Notes: generated from the letters alone by a model not told the origin. Shown: positions 24,556 to 35,712, counted from the stretch's first letter. The stretch: 64,000 bases of DNA from Megaustenia siamemsis (GCA_032433765.1 JAVIAB010000092.1:69927995-69991994); one strand, 5' to 3'. Program-made: numbers and translations.

Positions 24556-24790
24556 TGCGCGTGGCCGTGCGGCTAAAACCACTTTACCGCTGGCTGAAAA
24601 GCCGACGAATGGTGTTCGAAACCCGCGGTAGACAAAAAAGATTTTTTATATCAGGTATCCTGAGTTTCAAACGTCGTGGCGACTGCATTGATCAAGCGGC
24701 CTTTATCCCTCAGGTTCTATCGTGTGGCATCCCCCCCCCCCCACTCCACGATATACACCAGCAATGGTACTATGTGTCGTCAAGATAGTC
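24556..24790 (+). mobile_element. SINE-2, copy 2
   Basis: Shares with copy 1 the head cgtggccgtgcggctaaaacc, the B-box gtgttcgaaacccgcgg, the gtcgtggcgactgc segment, the C-run and the 3' end accagcaatggtactatgtg. No clean target-site duplication seen. Confidence 0.88.
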
Positions 24791-25179
24791 AACCCAATGC
24801 CACAATTTTGTTACCTTCGGTCAAGTAAATTAGGACAGATTTTTTCATCTTCGAGATATAGAAATATATCATAATCCGCCCACTCGGTTACTATTTATGA
24901 GTTTTACAGATCATATTGTGGTAGCAACCACCTGACCGTTCATTATGTGCAAATTCGTTCATATTTTCTTAACAGAACCATGCAATACGCATTTTGAATG
25001 GTCGGATGATTGGTAGCACAATCGTCATCATCATTTGGGAACCCACTATGGTCTGTAAAGCTCATAAATAGTAACCAAGCGTGCGGATTACGATATGTCC
25101 CTATATCTCGAAGAAGAAAAGATATTTCCTTATTACCTGAAAGGAGGGGAAAAAAATTGTGGTTTTGGGTCGACGATGA
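24791..25179. other. no recognised feature
   Basis: Two short, opposing open frames lie here (24943-25197 minus; 25010-25213 plus) with no recognised domain. The right end carries a (ATC)n stretch that is the tail of the adjacent LINE. Confidence 0.5.
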
Positions 25180-25860
25180 TATCAATATCATCATCATGTG
25201 CCATATCGGTTGACTAGGCGATCACGTTCTTCCACAATTTTCTATCCACAGTGCATTGTATCAATTCTGTTATCGACTTTTTTCCATGCCATGACACCAA
25301 ATTATATAGTATCTTCTCTCTTTGTTGCCCGCGATCTCTCTTTCCCTGTAATTTGCCAGTTGTAACTGATATTCCAATTGTATTCTTTTCATGATGTGCC
25401 CAAAAATATATTCATTGTTTCTTTCTAAAGTTTGTTAGGAACTACATTTTTGTATTTACCTCTTTGAGAATTTCCTCGTTGGTCTTTTTAGCTGTCAATG
25501 GAAGTTTCAACACATTTCTGAGAAATCCCGTCTCTGTGGTTTCTAATCTCCTTTTCCTTAGTTTGTCCACTGTCCATGATTCGCTTCCATAGGTCAGAGT
25601 TAACTCTATAGAGCAACGATGAATTCTCTTTCTCACTTCTATTGACATAGACTTGTTACACAAGATGTTTTTTCTTTTTCTGAAATGCTATTTTGCTCTG
25701 AGCTATTGTGCTTTTTATTTCTGTGGTGCATCTTGCATCTGATGTTATTATTGCGCCCACGTTGTTGACGTGTTGCACTTGTTTCAGATTTATCCTGTTT
25801 ATTTTTATGCTGCATGATGGCGATGATTGTTTATAAATATGTATTCTCAACTATTTTCAT
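25180..25860 (-). mobile_element. RTE-like LINE 3' fragment, second family
   Basis: Minus-strand frames read VQHVNNVGAIITSDARCTTE (25850-25656), then LTYGSESWTVDKL and LKLPLTAKKTNEEILKEV (25663-25442), then a frameshifted FGHIMKR-like block and the 3' end before a ATGATG tail. This is the same architecture as the RTE family at 32157 but a distinct sequence; its sister is the copy at 29226. Confidence 0.82.
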
Positions 25861-25984
25861 TGTCAGGAGTCATTGGCAAAATGTCATTGTCATGATGTCA
25901 TTGTCACTTTCGAGTCTATTTCTACCTGAGCACACGTACATTTTCTTTCTTTTTTCTTTCTAGTGTTCACTTGATGGCTATTAA

Positions 25985-26170
25985 CTGAAAGAATAGACCT
26001 CTTCATCATCCGCCCTTAAAAGAAGGATAAGAGGACGTAAATGTGCCGTGTTGTGGTATGCAGTTAGGCTGTGGTTAATGTGTCTTTCGGACCAAACAGA
26101 TTTCAGACTTTAGTATGGGAATTTTAAGTTCCAGGTTGTCTCCCCTCTTGGATTCCATTTTACTCAAGTG
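25985..26170 (+). mobile_element. dispersed element X, partial
   Basis: Landmarks catccgcccttaaaag, aggacgtaaatgtg, ttgtggtatgcag, ttcggacca, cagacttt and ggttgtctcccctc appear in X order, then the match ends near 26170. The 3' half is missing. Confidence 0.7.
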
Positions 26171-26300
26171 AACATGCTACAAGGATTAGGTGAGTTGACG
26201 TAATGCCACGAGTTGATGCGGGCAGGGTGCCCTTTGACTCATTGATGTGGCGGGTCGTAATGGCTTTCTTGACATTCTCGACTCTTACTGGGGAAGTTGG

Positions 26301-26550
26301 GAGCCGCGATAGCTCAGTGGTTAGTGAACTGGACTACCACGGACAAGGGGTAGAGTTCGATCCCAACCGACGACTTCCGGGTTCACCCAGTCTTAAATGG
26401 GTACCGGATTTTTTTCTGGGAAAGTAAAGCAGCACGGGCGTAATACTGACCACATTACTCCAAAAATCATGTGCTGAGGGTCTGTAAAATATAGGGTCAC
26501 TAACACTATATTTCCCTATACGCCACTTGGCGTGACGGGGGTACTTTACT
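26301..26550 (+). mobile_element. SINE-1, copy 3
   Basis: Full-length copy with tagctcagtggttag and gttcgatccc boxes and the 3' hairpin acgccacttggcgt. A perfect 16-bp target-site duplication, ttactggggaagttgg, lies at 26285-26300 and 26551-26566. Confidence 0.96.
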
Positions 26551-26566
26551 TTACTGGGGAAGTTGG

Positions 26567-27006
26567 AGCTCGTCTATCCCAGGTTATCAGTAACAGCCAC
26601 CACTACAGGGAACACGGCGATTCTAGCTTCTGTTAGCCAATCAATTCAGAGGAAGAGGTATGTACAAAACAGCACGAATATTTTCGTCCTAAACGTTTGC
26701 CTGCAGCGCAAGTATTCAGCCCAACCCTAACCGGGAGATTAATAGGAAAAATACATATACACAATTTATTCCCGAGCTGTGATCGCAGCCCTATAGTCAT
26801 GAGAACACCAGCGTGAAAGACATCGCCAATGATGTCTGCATGTCGTTGATCAGGATGGAACTTAACCTCTTGTCTCTAGTAGCCAAGTTCACTAACCTAC
26901 CAAAAACTGAACTATCGCGACTCCCTTATGTCTGCTCCTATTTTAACATCCAAGTAGCATAACATGTCAAGTTGTCAATCATTATATATAAGCCAAGACT
27001 GTGAAA
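26567..27006. other. no recognised feature
   Basis: Nothing recognised between two SINE-1-type elements. Confidence 0.5.
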
Positions 27007-27235
27007 TAGTGAGTACACTCGTCTTCTGTACTACATGATCTAGGTTCGAATCCATTTTGAGAAATTGTTTATTTCAGACCGACATGTCTCCGAGGCTCGT
27101 CCAGAATTTAAGTGCCATCGATATTCTCTGGCAAGCAACAGCCTGGCGTGATACTGACCATATAACCTAAAAATGTGCTGATGGTTTATAGGAAAATATA
27201 GGCAACGGCATAACCCTTGCCCATTACTTACTAGC
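27007..27235 (+). mobile_element. diverged SINE-1 relative
   Basis: Has a tRNA-like head with B-box ggttcgaatcc and, downstream, gtgatactgaccata, aacctaaaaatgtgctga and aaaatatagg, which parallel the SINE-1 body (gtaataccgaccaca, aaaaatcatgtgctga, aaaatataggg). No clean duplication. It looks like an old copy or a sister subfamily. Confidence 0.6.
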
Positions 27236-27598
27236 TGTATGAGAAACGAGGAAAACATTATTTTGAAGACATATTTTATTTTAAAAATCAGCTGAAAGTT
27301 ACCACAAGTCAAACCTTCTTCCTGGGGTGAGACGTTAAACAGCTTCTGTGTTTAAAGCAGTTAGCGACTCATAGCTGGTAGGTTGCGTCAGATCTGTGGT
27401 AGCAATTGATGAACATCCTACTACAATCCCCTGCAACTCTAGATAAAGACTAGCTAATCTATGTGACTGGAGATTGAAGATGGAAAGCAACCTGGAATCC
27501 AAGAAATCATTCCTGAAGTCGGATGTCTTGATGGACCAAACGCTACAAAAAGTATCGCATCTCGCTGTAAACAACATCACGTCGCTTCTACCCTCTTT
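27236..27598. other. no recognised feature
   Basis: No domain or shared repeat. Two opposing open frames of 79-90 codons overlap and look accidental. Confidence 0.5.
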
Positions 27599-27613
27599 TA
27601 AAGTCATTTTAAG

Positions 27614-27869
27614 TAAAGTAAAGTACCCCCGTCACGCCAAGTGGCGTATAGGGAAATATGGTGTTAGTGACCCTATATTTTACAGACCTTCAGCACATGA
27701 TTTTTTGGGGTAATGTGGTCGGTATTACGCCCGTGCTGCTTTACTTTCCCAGAAACAAATCCGGTACCCATTTAAGGCTGGGTGAACCCGGAAGCCGTCG
27801 GTTGGAATCGAACCCTACCCCTTGTCCTTTGTAGTCCAGTTCACTAACCACTGAGCTATCGCGGCTCCC
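27614..27869 (-). mobile_element. SINE-1, copy 4
   Basis: Minus-strand full-length copy: 3' tail at 27614 and head ending gagctatcgcggctccc at 27869. Target-site duplication of 15 bp with one mismatch (taaagtcattttaag at 27599-27613, taaagtccttttaag at 27870-27884). Confidence 0.95.
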
Positions 27870-27884
27870 TAAAGTCCTTTTAAG

Positions 27885-28469
27885 GGCAGACAATAATTAG
27901 AGAGCACACACAAGACCGTGTGAATATCCAGGTAGATGATGAAGAACCTAAAGATTGTTTAAGAATATACTTTTTTATAACAACCTTGAACATGTTGCAA
28001 CATGTGATGGAAAAGAGGAGCCAGAAATAAACAAAACAATAGAAATGAAAAAAAAATTCAACAAAATGAAAGATATAATCACATCAAAGTAAATATAACC
28101 AGATCTGAAACAAAATAATATGCCAGAGGTGAAAGTCTTACCTCCACAGTACTCATCCCGCAATCAACTCGATTGTACCTAATCAACATAACTGTTTAAT
28201 GCAGGCACATGTCATTAAGTAAAAGAACAGACAAAAAAGGTGGAGTCACTAAAATGAAGATTTTTAGAAGAATAGGATAAAGTAAGTGTGCAGAGAAGGA
28301 AACAGATAATGAAATTTTTAATAAAAGCTGAAGAAAGAAAAATGTGATTTAATTTGTACAAGACAAATGACATTTTAAAACACGTCAATAACTTACTGAA
28401 AATCACTTTGGATCAGGAAAATATAAAGGTAAACCAGGCAGAGGGATAACATAAGTATAATTGAGGACA
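27885..28469. other. no recognised feature
   Basis: A-rich on the plus strand. Open frames on the minus strand (27975-28163, 28215-28406) are hydrophobic low-complexity reads of that composition and match nothing I know. Confidence 0.5.
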
Positions 28470-28562
28470 ATGACATATATGCAAGCAGCAACATATATGT
28501 AGGCAATAACTTATATGTAAGCAATGGAATATATGTAGTCATTAACATACATTGTAGGTAAT

Positions 28563-28930
28563 AACATCATCATCATCATCAAGTACCGGGCATAGTGGCG
28601 TAGGTGATCATGTCTCTCCACAACATTCGATCTCGGCAGAAATTTATCATTTCTGTTGTTGACCTTCTACCAAGCCATTCTCTTAAGCTGTCTGTTATTT
28701 TTTCTCTTTGCTTCCCTCTATCTCTTCGTCCCTCAATTTTTCCAGTTGTTACAATATATTCAAGTTGTTCTCTTCTCATTACATGGCCAAAAAATGATGA
28801 TTGTCTCTTCCTAACATTGGAAATTAGCTCTCTTTTTGCTTTGACCTTTCTCAGAACCTCTTCATTACTCTTCTTAGCTGTCCATGGTATTCTCAACATT
28901 CTTCTGTAAAACCACATTTCTACAGACTCC
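28563..28930 (-). mobile_element. RTE/BovB-like LINE 3' fragment
   Basis: The longest open C-terminal piece of this family in the window: minus-strand frame 28917-28579 reads MWFYRRMLRIPWTAKKSNEE, then RKRQSSFFGHVMRREQLEY, GKIEGRRDRGKQREK and DMITYATMPGT to the stop. FYRRMLRIPWTAKKSN closely parallels the corresponding BovB segment. A (ATC)n tail at 28566-28580 marks the 3' end. Possible target duplication taataacat on both sides. Confidence 0.92.
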
Positions 28931-28975
28931 TAATAACATATGTAAGCAATAATATTTATGCAGACAGTAACATAG

Positions 28976-29115
28976 TAGACATCTGTGGCTCAGAGGTAGT
29001 CAACTTGGTTTCATAACCCCGAGGTCCGGGGAACGAGTCCCGCTGAACGCCGGTTTGAAAGAAATCACGACTCTTGGAATTAGCGTCATCAGAACCGCGC
29101 CTAGCGTCAACAGAC
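28976..29115 (+). mobile_element. tRNA-like SINE, third type
   Basis: A-box ctgtggctcagaggtag and B-box ggggaacgagtcccg are spaced as in a tRNA, with an anticodon-arm-like ggtttcataaccc between. No aminoacyl acceptor stem can be closed, and the sequence runs on into a non-tRNA body, so I call a SINE head, not a tRNA gene. Confidence 0.6.
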
Positions 29116-29225
29116 AATGAACAATCAATGACGTATAACACCTAGACAATAATACAGCCAACAATGGGGTAATAGCAACGTTCTGTAAAGGATATGTTAC
29201 TTTCTTTTGCTTTTTAAAGGCAATA

Positions 29226-29445
29226 ACATATCATCATCATTATGTGCCATACCGGTTGCCGTAGGCGATCATGTCCTTCCACAATCTTCTACCTACAGTG
29301 CATCGTATCAGTTCAGTATACACTATGCTATCCAGTATTTTCTCTCTTTGTCGTCCGCGATCTCTCTTTCCTTTTATTTGGCCAGTTGTAACCAAGTATT
29401 TCAGCTTTCCTCTTCTCATGATGTGCTCGAAAAATGTTGACATTT
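29226..29445 (-). mobile_element. RTE-like LINE 3' fragment, second family
   Basis: Minus-strand frame 29443-29240 reads FFEHIMRRGKLKYLVTTG, KGKRDRGRQREK and MIAYGNRYGT to the stop, followed by a (ATG)n tail. It is the sister of the fragment at 25180. Confidence 0.85.
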
Positions 29446-29689
29446 ACATTTGCAATAACATATAGGTATGCAAAAACATATATATGGGCAATAACTTACA
29501 CGCAGGACATAACAGTTATCTACCTTCTTTATTTTTTTTTCTAGCCCTACTGAGGTTGTATTGAAGTGTCACTAGAGCCAATGTAACAACGTTGCTTAAA
29601 AGAGCAGTAATTGAGCAAAACAACAATAGGAATATCATTGATAAACAGTTCTGAAGCTCGTGTGCTACTGTGTGAATCGTTCGTTTGTA

Positions 29690-30045
29690 ATGTGTTGACC
29701 CGAGGACTAATGGAACACACTTCTTCGTTATTCGCCCTTAAAAGGACTCAACTCTGTTAAGGGGACGTAATTGTGTCTTATTGTGGTTTACAGTTAAAAA
29801 CTGTGATGTTTGGACATTTCGGACCAATACATCCGACTTCAGAACGACATTTTCGAGTAGAGGGTTGTCTTCCCTCCTCGACCCCTACTCACTTGGCCAG
29901 ATTATACAGGCTACTCTGTTTCTAGAGGCACCACGGAGAGGGGGGGGGGGTCTGGATGGTTCTGGTTTACTATCCTGGCTCAAACCGTCAGCTGTGGATC
30001 GCTGACAAATTCCAGCTCTGCACATGTCAGGCGCCATTGCCTACT
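29690..30045 (+). mobile_element. dispersed element X
   Basis: Nearly complete copy: acccgaggactaatggaa, cgcccttaaaagga, ggggacgtaattgtg, atttcggaccaa, catccgacttcag, gggttgtcttccctcc, cctactcacttggccaga, gaggcaccacggag, ctggatggttctggttta and agctgtggatcgctgac. It ends at ggcgccattgcc and a 43-bp tandem repeat starts at once. Confidence 0.82.
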
Positions 30046-30174
30046 AATGTGTGAATGATTTGTAACCAGTGACGAAGAAGTGTGTGTTAATGTGTGAATG
30101 ATTTGAAACCGGTGATTAAGAAGTGCGTGCAAATGTGTGAATGATTTGAAACCAGTAGTTAAGAAGTCAGAATT
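30046..30174 (+). repeat. 43-bp tandem repeat, three copies
   Basis: Three copies of a 43-bp unit that begins aatgtgtgaatgatttg and contains aaccagtg and aagaagtg. It is joined directly to the 3' end of element X. Confidence 0.88.
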
Positions 30175-31204
30175 TGAGACAAACAAGGAGACGATAGTTT
30201 GCATATCTTTGGAGTACAAGCATCACAAGTTGGAGCAGCGATAGTAGCCTGTCAGAACCCAGGAATATGGCAATAGGTCGGCAGTAGAGGAGGTCCATTA
30301 CAGTTAACTGTCCACACGAAGAAGACGTGACTGACCGTACGCTATCAAACTAACACTTAATATAACCCTATGCAGACACGCATGATTGCTGAAGGACCAC
30401 GTGACCAAATCGCGTGAGCACAGATTCTCTATTATCCACAGCTTTACTTCAATAGCTCTGAACAAAACGACCAAACGATTGACTAGCGTCTAATAACACC
30501 TTTCAGAGAGTCATTAATATTTCAGGCCATTGGGAAAAAACTGAACTAAAAGAGCTATTATTGCTCTAATCGACGCACCGAGTAGTCTGTCTCACGCCAG
30601 AAATCTTTAGCGGGCTTTGATAGATGGGACAAATCCACTGCGGTTCACGATGTAGTCACTGTCAGACCCGCGGCTCTCTAAAGTCAATTCTTCTACTCCA
30701 TAATTAAGTGAAACTGGGAAGGTTCGTATTTCGTTTCACAGGATTTTTATTTCTTAAAATAAAACCACCAGCACACTTCCCTTATTAATAGCGGCTATAA
30801 ACCCTAGCTCTGAGTTCATTAATTTGGCGTATTAAGAATGAATTCATGAAACATTTGTATCCACGCTATTGTTGTTATCGCTACAGTTACCATACATGGA
30901 AAAGGTTTGGCTTTTATCGGATTTTTACTAACTTTGAGATCAGTGGCGCTAACTTTTTTGTTTTCTCTGTGTTCATATTTTTGTTCTCAGCTATTCCGAA
31001 CATTTTTCTCCTTTTTATTTATCAGAAACATTGTCGTCATTATAGTCTTCTTCTTTTTATTCTTTATATGACCTAAATAATACACAGAGCTCCATTGTCA
31101 GGTTGCAATATGATAATTTCCCTCTTGATCTATGTTTGTTAAGAGTTGTTGTTCTCTGATGTCGTAAGTTTCCCTAGTAGTTCTTCTGGTGACATTTGGA
31201 ATCT
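30175..31204. other. no recognised feature
   Basis: About 1 kb with no repeats shared elsewhere in the window. The frame at 30846-31076 is Phe/Tyr-rich and hydrophobic, but AT-rich DNA gives such reads and there is no support for a gene. Confidence 0.5.
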
Positions 31205-31335
31205 ATCATCATTATACTACCATCATCATCAACACCATCATCATAATCATCGTCATCTTCATCATCATCAACACCACTACCATCATCATCAACACTATAA
31301 TCATCAACATCATCATCACCACCATCTTACTTGCT
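31205..31335 (+). repeat. CAT/CAC-type triplet microsatellite
   Basis: Impure triplet tract of atc/cat/cac type. Confidence 0.9.
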
Positions 31336-31451
31336 GTTAAAACTTGGCTTCAGAGACAGTCATTTTGACGTTATATCTATCCAGTTCGAGACTCCTAAAC
31401 AACATTCATGCTGGGCTCGGCTATGACATCGCACCCACTTTCTTTTTAGTC

Positions 31452-31455
31452 TCCC

Positions 31456-31493
<38 letters not shown>
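31452..31493 (+). repeat. (CT)n microsatellite
   Basis: About 20 CT dinucleotides. Confidence 0.95.
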
Positions 31494-31497
<4 letters not shown>

Positions 31498-32156
31498 ACT
31501 TGTACCGTGCTTTCCACAGAAAGCCTTTCCCACCGTTATATGTCTCTAACTTATCTCATTATCATTGTGTTTATATTCTTTAACAACTTTAACTTAAAGC
31601 AAAGTATTATTTTTGCTCTTTGAGTAATAAAAGTGTACATCTACTCGATTAAATTGTCAGTTATTCTTCTTTCCATCTCATCTATTTCTATAGGACAGAT
31701 TTATCTCTCACTGATTTATACATTTAATACAAATATGTTTTCCGTCATAAGAACTTTAATAATAATGTGATACTAAGAAAGAAATATTAGGAATATTAGA
31801 AATATTATTATATTCAAGAGTATACTTAGATGCTCGACAGTTACAGGCGGCGGAGTCACTGAGGCAAATTTTGTGAACGTGTGCTCTATGGGCATGATCT
31901 TTATAAGTCTAGAGACAAAAGTTTGCTCATATCTTTTGAGCCTGTTTACATTGCCATGTTCTGGCGTGTATTTTCTGTTCACTTCTCTCCGTTACATTTT
32001 CATGGCTTGTCTTATAAATCAAACAACAAATAAAACCATTAACAAACATTAAATACAAAAATAGATGGGCTTAAAACAGATAGGACTTGTCATCAATACC
32101 CAACATTCTCCTATGCGGCCCTGAATAGTATTTTGTATGTTCTTTAATTATTATCA
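31494..32156. other. no recognised feature
   Basis: AT-rich. Nothing recognised until the LINE tail near 32152. Confidence 0.5.
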
Positions 32157-32640
32157 TCATCATCAAGTACCGTGCCTGTTGGCGTAGGTGATCATGTCTC
32201 TCCACAACTTTCGATCCCGATAGTTATTTCTCATTTCTGTTGCTGACCTTCTGCCAGGCCATTCTCTTAAGCTGTCTGGTATCTTTTCTCTTTGCTTCCC
32301 TCTGTCTCTTCGTCCATCAATTTTCCCTGTTGTTACAATATGTTCTAGCTGATCCCTTCACATTGCATGGTCAAAAAATGATGATTATTTTATCCTAATA
32401 TTGTATATTATATCTTTTTTTGCTTTGGTTTCTTTCAGAACGTTTTCATCACTCTTCTTAGCTGTCCATGGTGTTCTCAACAATCTTCTGTGAAATCAAA
32501 TTTATACAGCTTCAGTGATTTTCTTGTCTGTTGTCCTATTGTCCATGATTCACATGCATATATTAAGACTGGCTCTACATAACATTTAAGAACTCTTTAT
32601 CTTGTTCCTATTGTCAAAAATGGATTGCACAATATCTTCC

Positions 32641-33108
32641 TCATTTTTCTGTAAGCTGCTTTTCTTGAGCCATTCTGCATCTCACCTCTGTTGTACATCT
32701 ATCATCTGAGGTTAACATTGTTCCCATATATTTAAATTCATTTACCTTTTTTAATAATGTTCCACATGTCTTTATTGTGCATTGCATTGTCTTTTTCTTT
32801 GTTGTTATCATTACTTCGGTCATTTTGTTATTAAGGCCGAGTGCTTTATTTTTGCTTTCTTTCACTATAATGTCCAACATTTCTTGTAACTCATTTTCAC
32901 TCTTAGCGATTAAAACTGTATCAACAGCATACCTTAGATTATTTATTTTATTATGATCTCCAATTGTTATTCCAGGCATGCCTCTGGTGGATCTTAAAAT
33001 AATCTCACTATACATATTAAACAAATTTGGAGACAGCACACAACCTCTTCTAACACCCTGTTTTATTTGTCTAAGGATTCCCAATTGATTTCCAGTTCTT
33101 ATGGTCAC
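32641..33108 (-). pseudogene. RTE reverse transcriptase, catalytic and thumb half
   Basis: Continues the LINE after a frameshift: RQIKQGVRRGCVLSPNLF, then LRYAVDTVLIAKSENEL and NKMTEVMITTKKKT. The expected Tyr-Ala-Asp-Asp is Tyr-Ala-Val-Asp, so a catalytic Asp is lost, and the copy could not work even without its frameshifts. It is followed on the minus strand by the typical FKYMGTMLTSDDRCTTEV block. Confidence 0.87.
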
Positions 33109-33565
33109 TGTTTATTGTCAGTACATGTTCTTTATTATTAGATCTTTGCTGTCTACGTTTATGCTGTCTAAAATTTTGATTTTTTTTTTGGTGTTTTATG
33201 TTGTCAAATGCTTTGGTGTAATCTATGAAACATAGGTATTGATCTGTTTTCATCTCTATGGCTCTTTCTACTAAAGATCTTTTGATGTATGTGACATTGC
33301 TCGTTCCTTTACCCCTAACAAAACCACACTGTTCATCGCTAATTTCTGAACTAATTTTGTTTCTCACTCTTCGCATGATGATTCTTAATAATATTTTAGT
33401 CATGTGACTCATAAGGCTTATTGTGCGATGATCATCGCATTCAATCGCACCAGATTTCTTTGGTAGGGCTATGAATATTGATTTGAGCATGTCGTCTGGT
33501 ATGTATCCGCTGTTGTAGATATCATTCAATATTGTTGTTATTAATTCTGCTCCAAAATCACCCAT
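33071..33565 (-). pseudogene. RTE reverse transcriptase, N-terminal half
   Basis: Open 164-codon piece of the LINE reverse transcriptase. It carries the LPKKSG, CGFVRGKGTSN and FIDYTKAFDNIKH blocks, the last holding the first catalytic Asp of motif A. It runs out of frame after KAFDNIKH near 33190 (KKNQNFRQHK is a misread), so the palm is broken. It copies element RNA into DNA at the target site in living relatives; here it is a fossil. Confidence 0.85.
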
Positions 33566-34432
33566 GGCTTCAATCTCTTCTTTAGTTATATTTTCTGGTC
33601 CACGAGCTTTCCTGCTTTCATATTGCGCAAGGTGTCTTACAATTCTTCTGTCAGTATTTCTGGTCTTTCCCCACTTTCCTTAATAATTACTTCTGTTTGT
33701 TTATCATTATAAATATCTTTAATCTATTCTGTCCATCGTTCCCTTATGCTTTCTTGCTCAATCAACAGTTCTCCTTCCTTTGATCTTAAACATCCAGTTT
33801 TTTATTGCGTTTTTCTTCCTGTTAATTCTTCAGTTTGTTTGTAAATAGCTTTGGCATCTATTTTTTTGTTGCATTTCAATCTCTTTGCATCTCTTTTTTA
33901 GTCATGCTTCTTTTTCTTCGCTGCATTTTATTACAATTTCTTTATTTAATCTCTTATACTCATCTTCATTGTCTTTTTTTCTTCTGCTTGTATCCATTAG
34001 CTGCAAAATGTCATCTGTCATCCATTTTTTTCTTGAATTTGTCCTCACTGGTGGTATGAACTCTTTTGATGTTTGTTGCATTGATTCTTTTAGCCTATCC
34101 CACTGTTCATTAATGCTTTGTATCTTCTCTATTACATTGTACTGGTTTTGAATTGTAATGTTATATTTGTCTTGTAACCTCTTGTCTGATTTGAGTAAAT
34201 CTAAATTTAACTTGATGTTAAATGCCTGAGTTTGATGCCTGAGGCTCGTTTTGCTGCTTTTAATTTTACTCTAAGCTTTCCCACAACTGGTACATGATCA
34301 CTATTGCAATGTGCCCCTGGTCTAGTTTTCACACACACCAGTCTGTTTCTTAATTCTGTGTTTTTATCATTAAGTAATCAATTTGATTACGTGCGTTGTC
34401 TCCTGGGCTTTTCCATGTCCACAGACGTCTTG

Positions 34433-34640
34433 GATCTCACTATACATATTAAACAAATCTGGCGACAACACACAACCTTGTCAACACCCTATTTTATTTG
34501 TCGAAACAATCCCAATTGATTTCCAACTATAACGACCACTGTCTGTTGCCAGTACATGTTCTTTGTTATTCTTAGATCTTTGCTGTCTACATTTATCTCT
34601 TATACTCAACTTTGTTATCCCTATTTCTTCTTCCTCTTAT
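34433..34640 (-). mobile_element. rearranged second piece of the same RTE LINE
   Basis: ctcactatacatattaaaca and the following 120 bp repeat the reverse transcriptase segment at 32997-33160 with about 10-15 percent differences, then jump to a stretch matching about 33945. It is joined to the endonuclease end of the copy at 32157. It is either a nested insertion or a rearrangement. Confidence 0.8.
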
Positions 34641-34770
34641 ATCTGTATCTTTAATATATGTGCTTGTCTCTCTTATAAATAACATTTCTTTACTAGCCTG
34701 AAATTCTGGGATGGGTTGTTGCAAGTTCTCACTTATTTGCAAACTCGTCTACTCACAGCCATCTATAGAT

Positions 34771-35349
34771 TTACTAAGGAGAAATGAAAAGAAAAAAAGA
34801 AAAAAAAATTACATGGCTAAAGTTTAACGTAATAAATGGACGACAGCAATCTCAACGACTCAATAGGTCTTCAGCAGGAGCAAACATATAACACACACAG
34901 ATATGTAAGTAAACCGGGACCCTTCTGATCGGTAGTGAGTGCACTATACACTCAGTCAACGAGGCTCCCCAAGATCAAGATGGGAACACAGGTGACAAAG
35001 TGCTGTGTCGAAGAGCACCAGTTTATATTCATCCTTGATCCATACTCTGCCACATGTATCGGAGATAGATCAAACTTCCCGTTAGAATGAGCAGGGTTCA
35101 GAAATGGAGGGCATATCTTCTGCTGTAATCGAATCTGTTGGACCAAATACGGAAATAACGAAATGCAATAACGATGCAACAAAACGAGCATCTCTTATCT
35201 CTTGTATTCTTGCTTGCTTGCGTTCGCCCGATGACTAAAGGAATGCACTTTTTCATCATCCGCCTTTAAAAGAACGTTAAGTGGGCACGTCTGTGTTGTG
35301 TTGTGGTTTGCAACATAACTGTGATATTTGCCCCTTTCAGCCCAACATG
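34771..35349 (+). repeat. recent dispersed duplicate, copy 1 (includes start of X)
   Basis: Nearly identical to 37573-38154 over about 575 bp. Only a handful of differences are seen (for example ggtgacaaag against ggtaacaaag, and one base in cttcccgttag). The last 135 bp are the 5' part of element X. A tRNA-like stretch in minus orientation lies at about 34915-34975. The match stops at gcccaacat, where the 24-bp array begins. Confidence 0.9.
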
Positions 35350-35712
35350 GCTTACATATAACCATAGACATGACTTACATATAGCCCATAGACATGACTT
35401 ACATATAACACATAGACATGACTTACATATAACACATAGACATGACTTACATATAGCCCATAGACATGACTTACATATAACACATAGACATGACTTACAT
35501 ATAACACATAGACATGACTTACATATAACACATAGACATGACTTACATATAACCCATAGACATGACTTACATATAGCCCATAGACATGACTTACATATAA
35601 CACATAGACATGACTTACATATAACACATAGACATGACTTACATATAACACATAGACATGACTTACATATAACACATAGACATGACTTACATATAACCCA
35701 TAGAGATGACTT
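35350..35712 (+). repeat. 24-bp minisatellite
   Basis: About 15 copies of a 24-bp unit (gacatgacttacatata plus acacata, gcccata or acccata). It is open on both strands as an 8-residue repeat because 24 is a multiple of 3; I do not call a gene. It interrupts element X exactly after gcccaacat. Confidence 0.95.

Larger units (their letters stand above)
28470..29510. repeat. degenerate ~18-bp minisatellite, broken by three insertions
   Basis: Short pieces of a roughly 18-bp unit of the type ggcaataacatatatgta occur at 28470-28562, 28931-28975, 29215-29228 and 29446-29510. Between them sit an RTE 3' fragment, a tRNA-like SINE and a second RTE-like 3' fragment. The pieces look like one former tandem array. 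Confidence 0.65.
32157..34432 (-). mobile_element. RTE/BovB-like LINE, longest copy, dead
   Basis: Minus strand, from the endonuclease C-terminus (about 34430) to the 3' tail (about 32157). Visible in order: RNQIDYLINDK and RPGAHCNSDHVPVVGKLRVK, the Ser-Asp-His end of an AP-type endonuclease (34400-34270); a linker with RTNSRKKWMTDDI; the reverse transcriptase from GDFGAELITTILNDIYNSG and IALPKKSGA (33565-33440), CGFVRGKGTSN, LCFIDYTKAFDNIKH (motif A, about 33210); KQGVRRGCVLSPNLFNMYSE (about 33060-33000); LRYAVDTVLIA where the catalytic YADD has become YAVD (about 32940); and the C-terminal tail down to a (ATC)n tail. There are many stops and frameshifts. The upstream endonuclease catalytic residues are missing. 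Confidence 0.9.

Noticed and set aside
30846..31076. Small membrane protein
   Set aside because: Hydrophobic read of AT-rich DNA, no homology recognised, no promoter or splice context.
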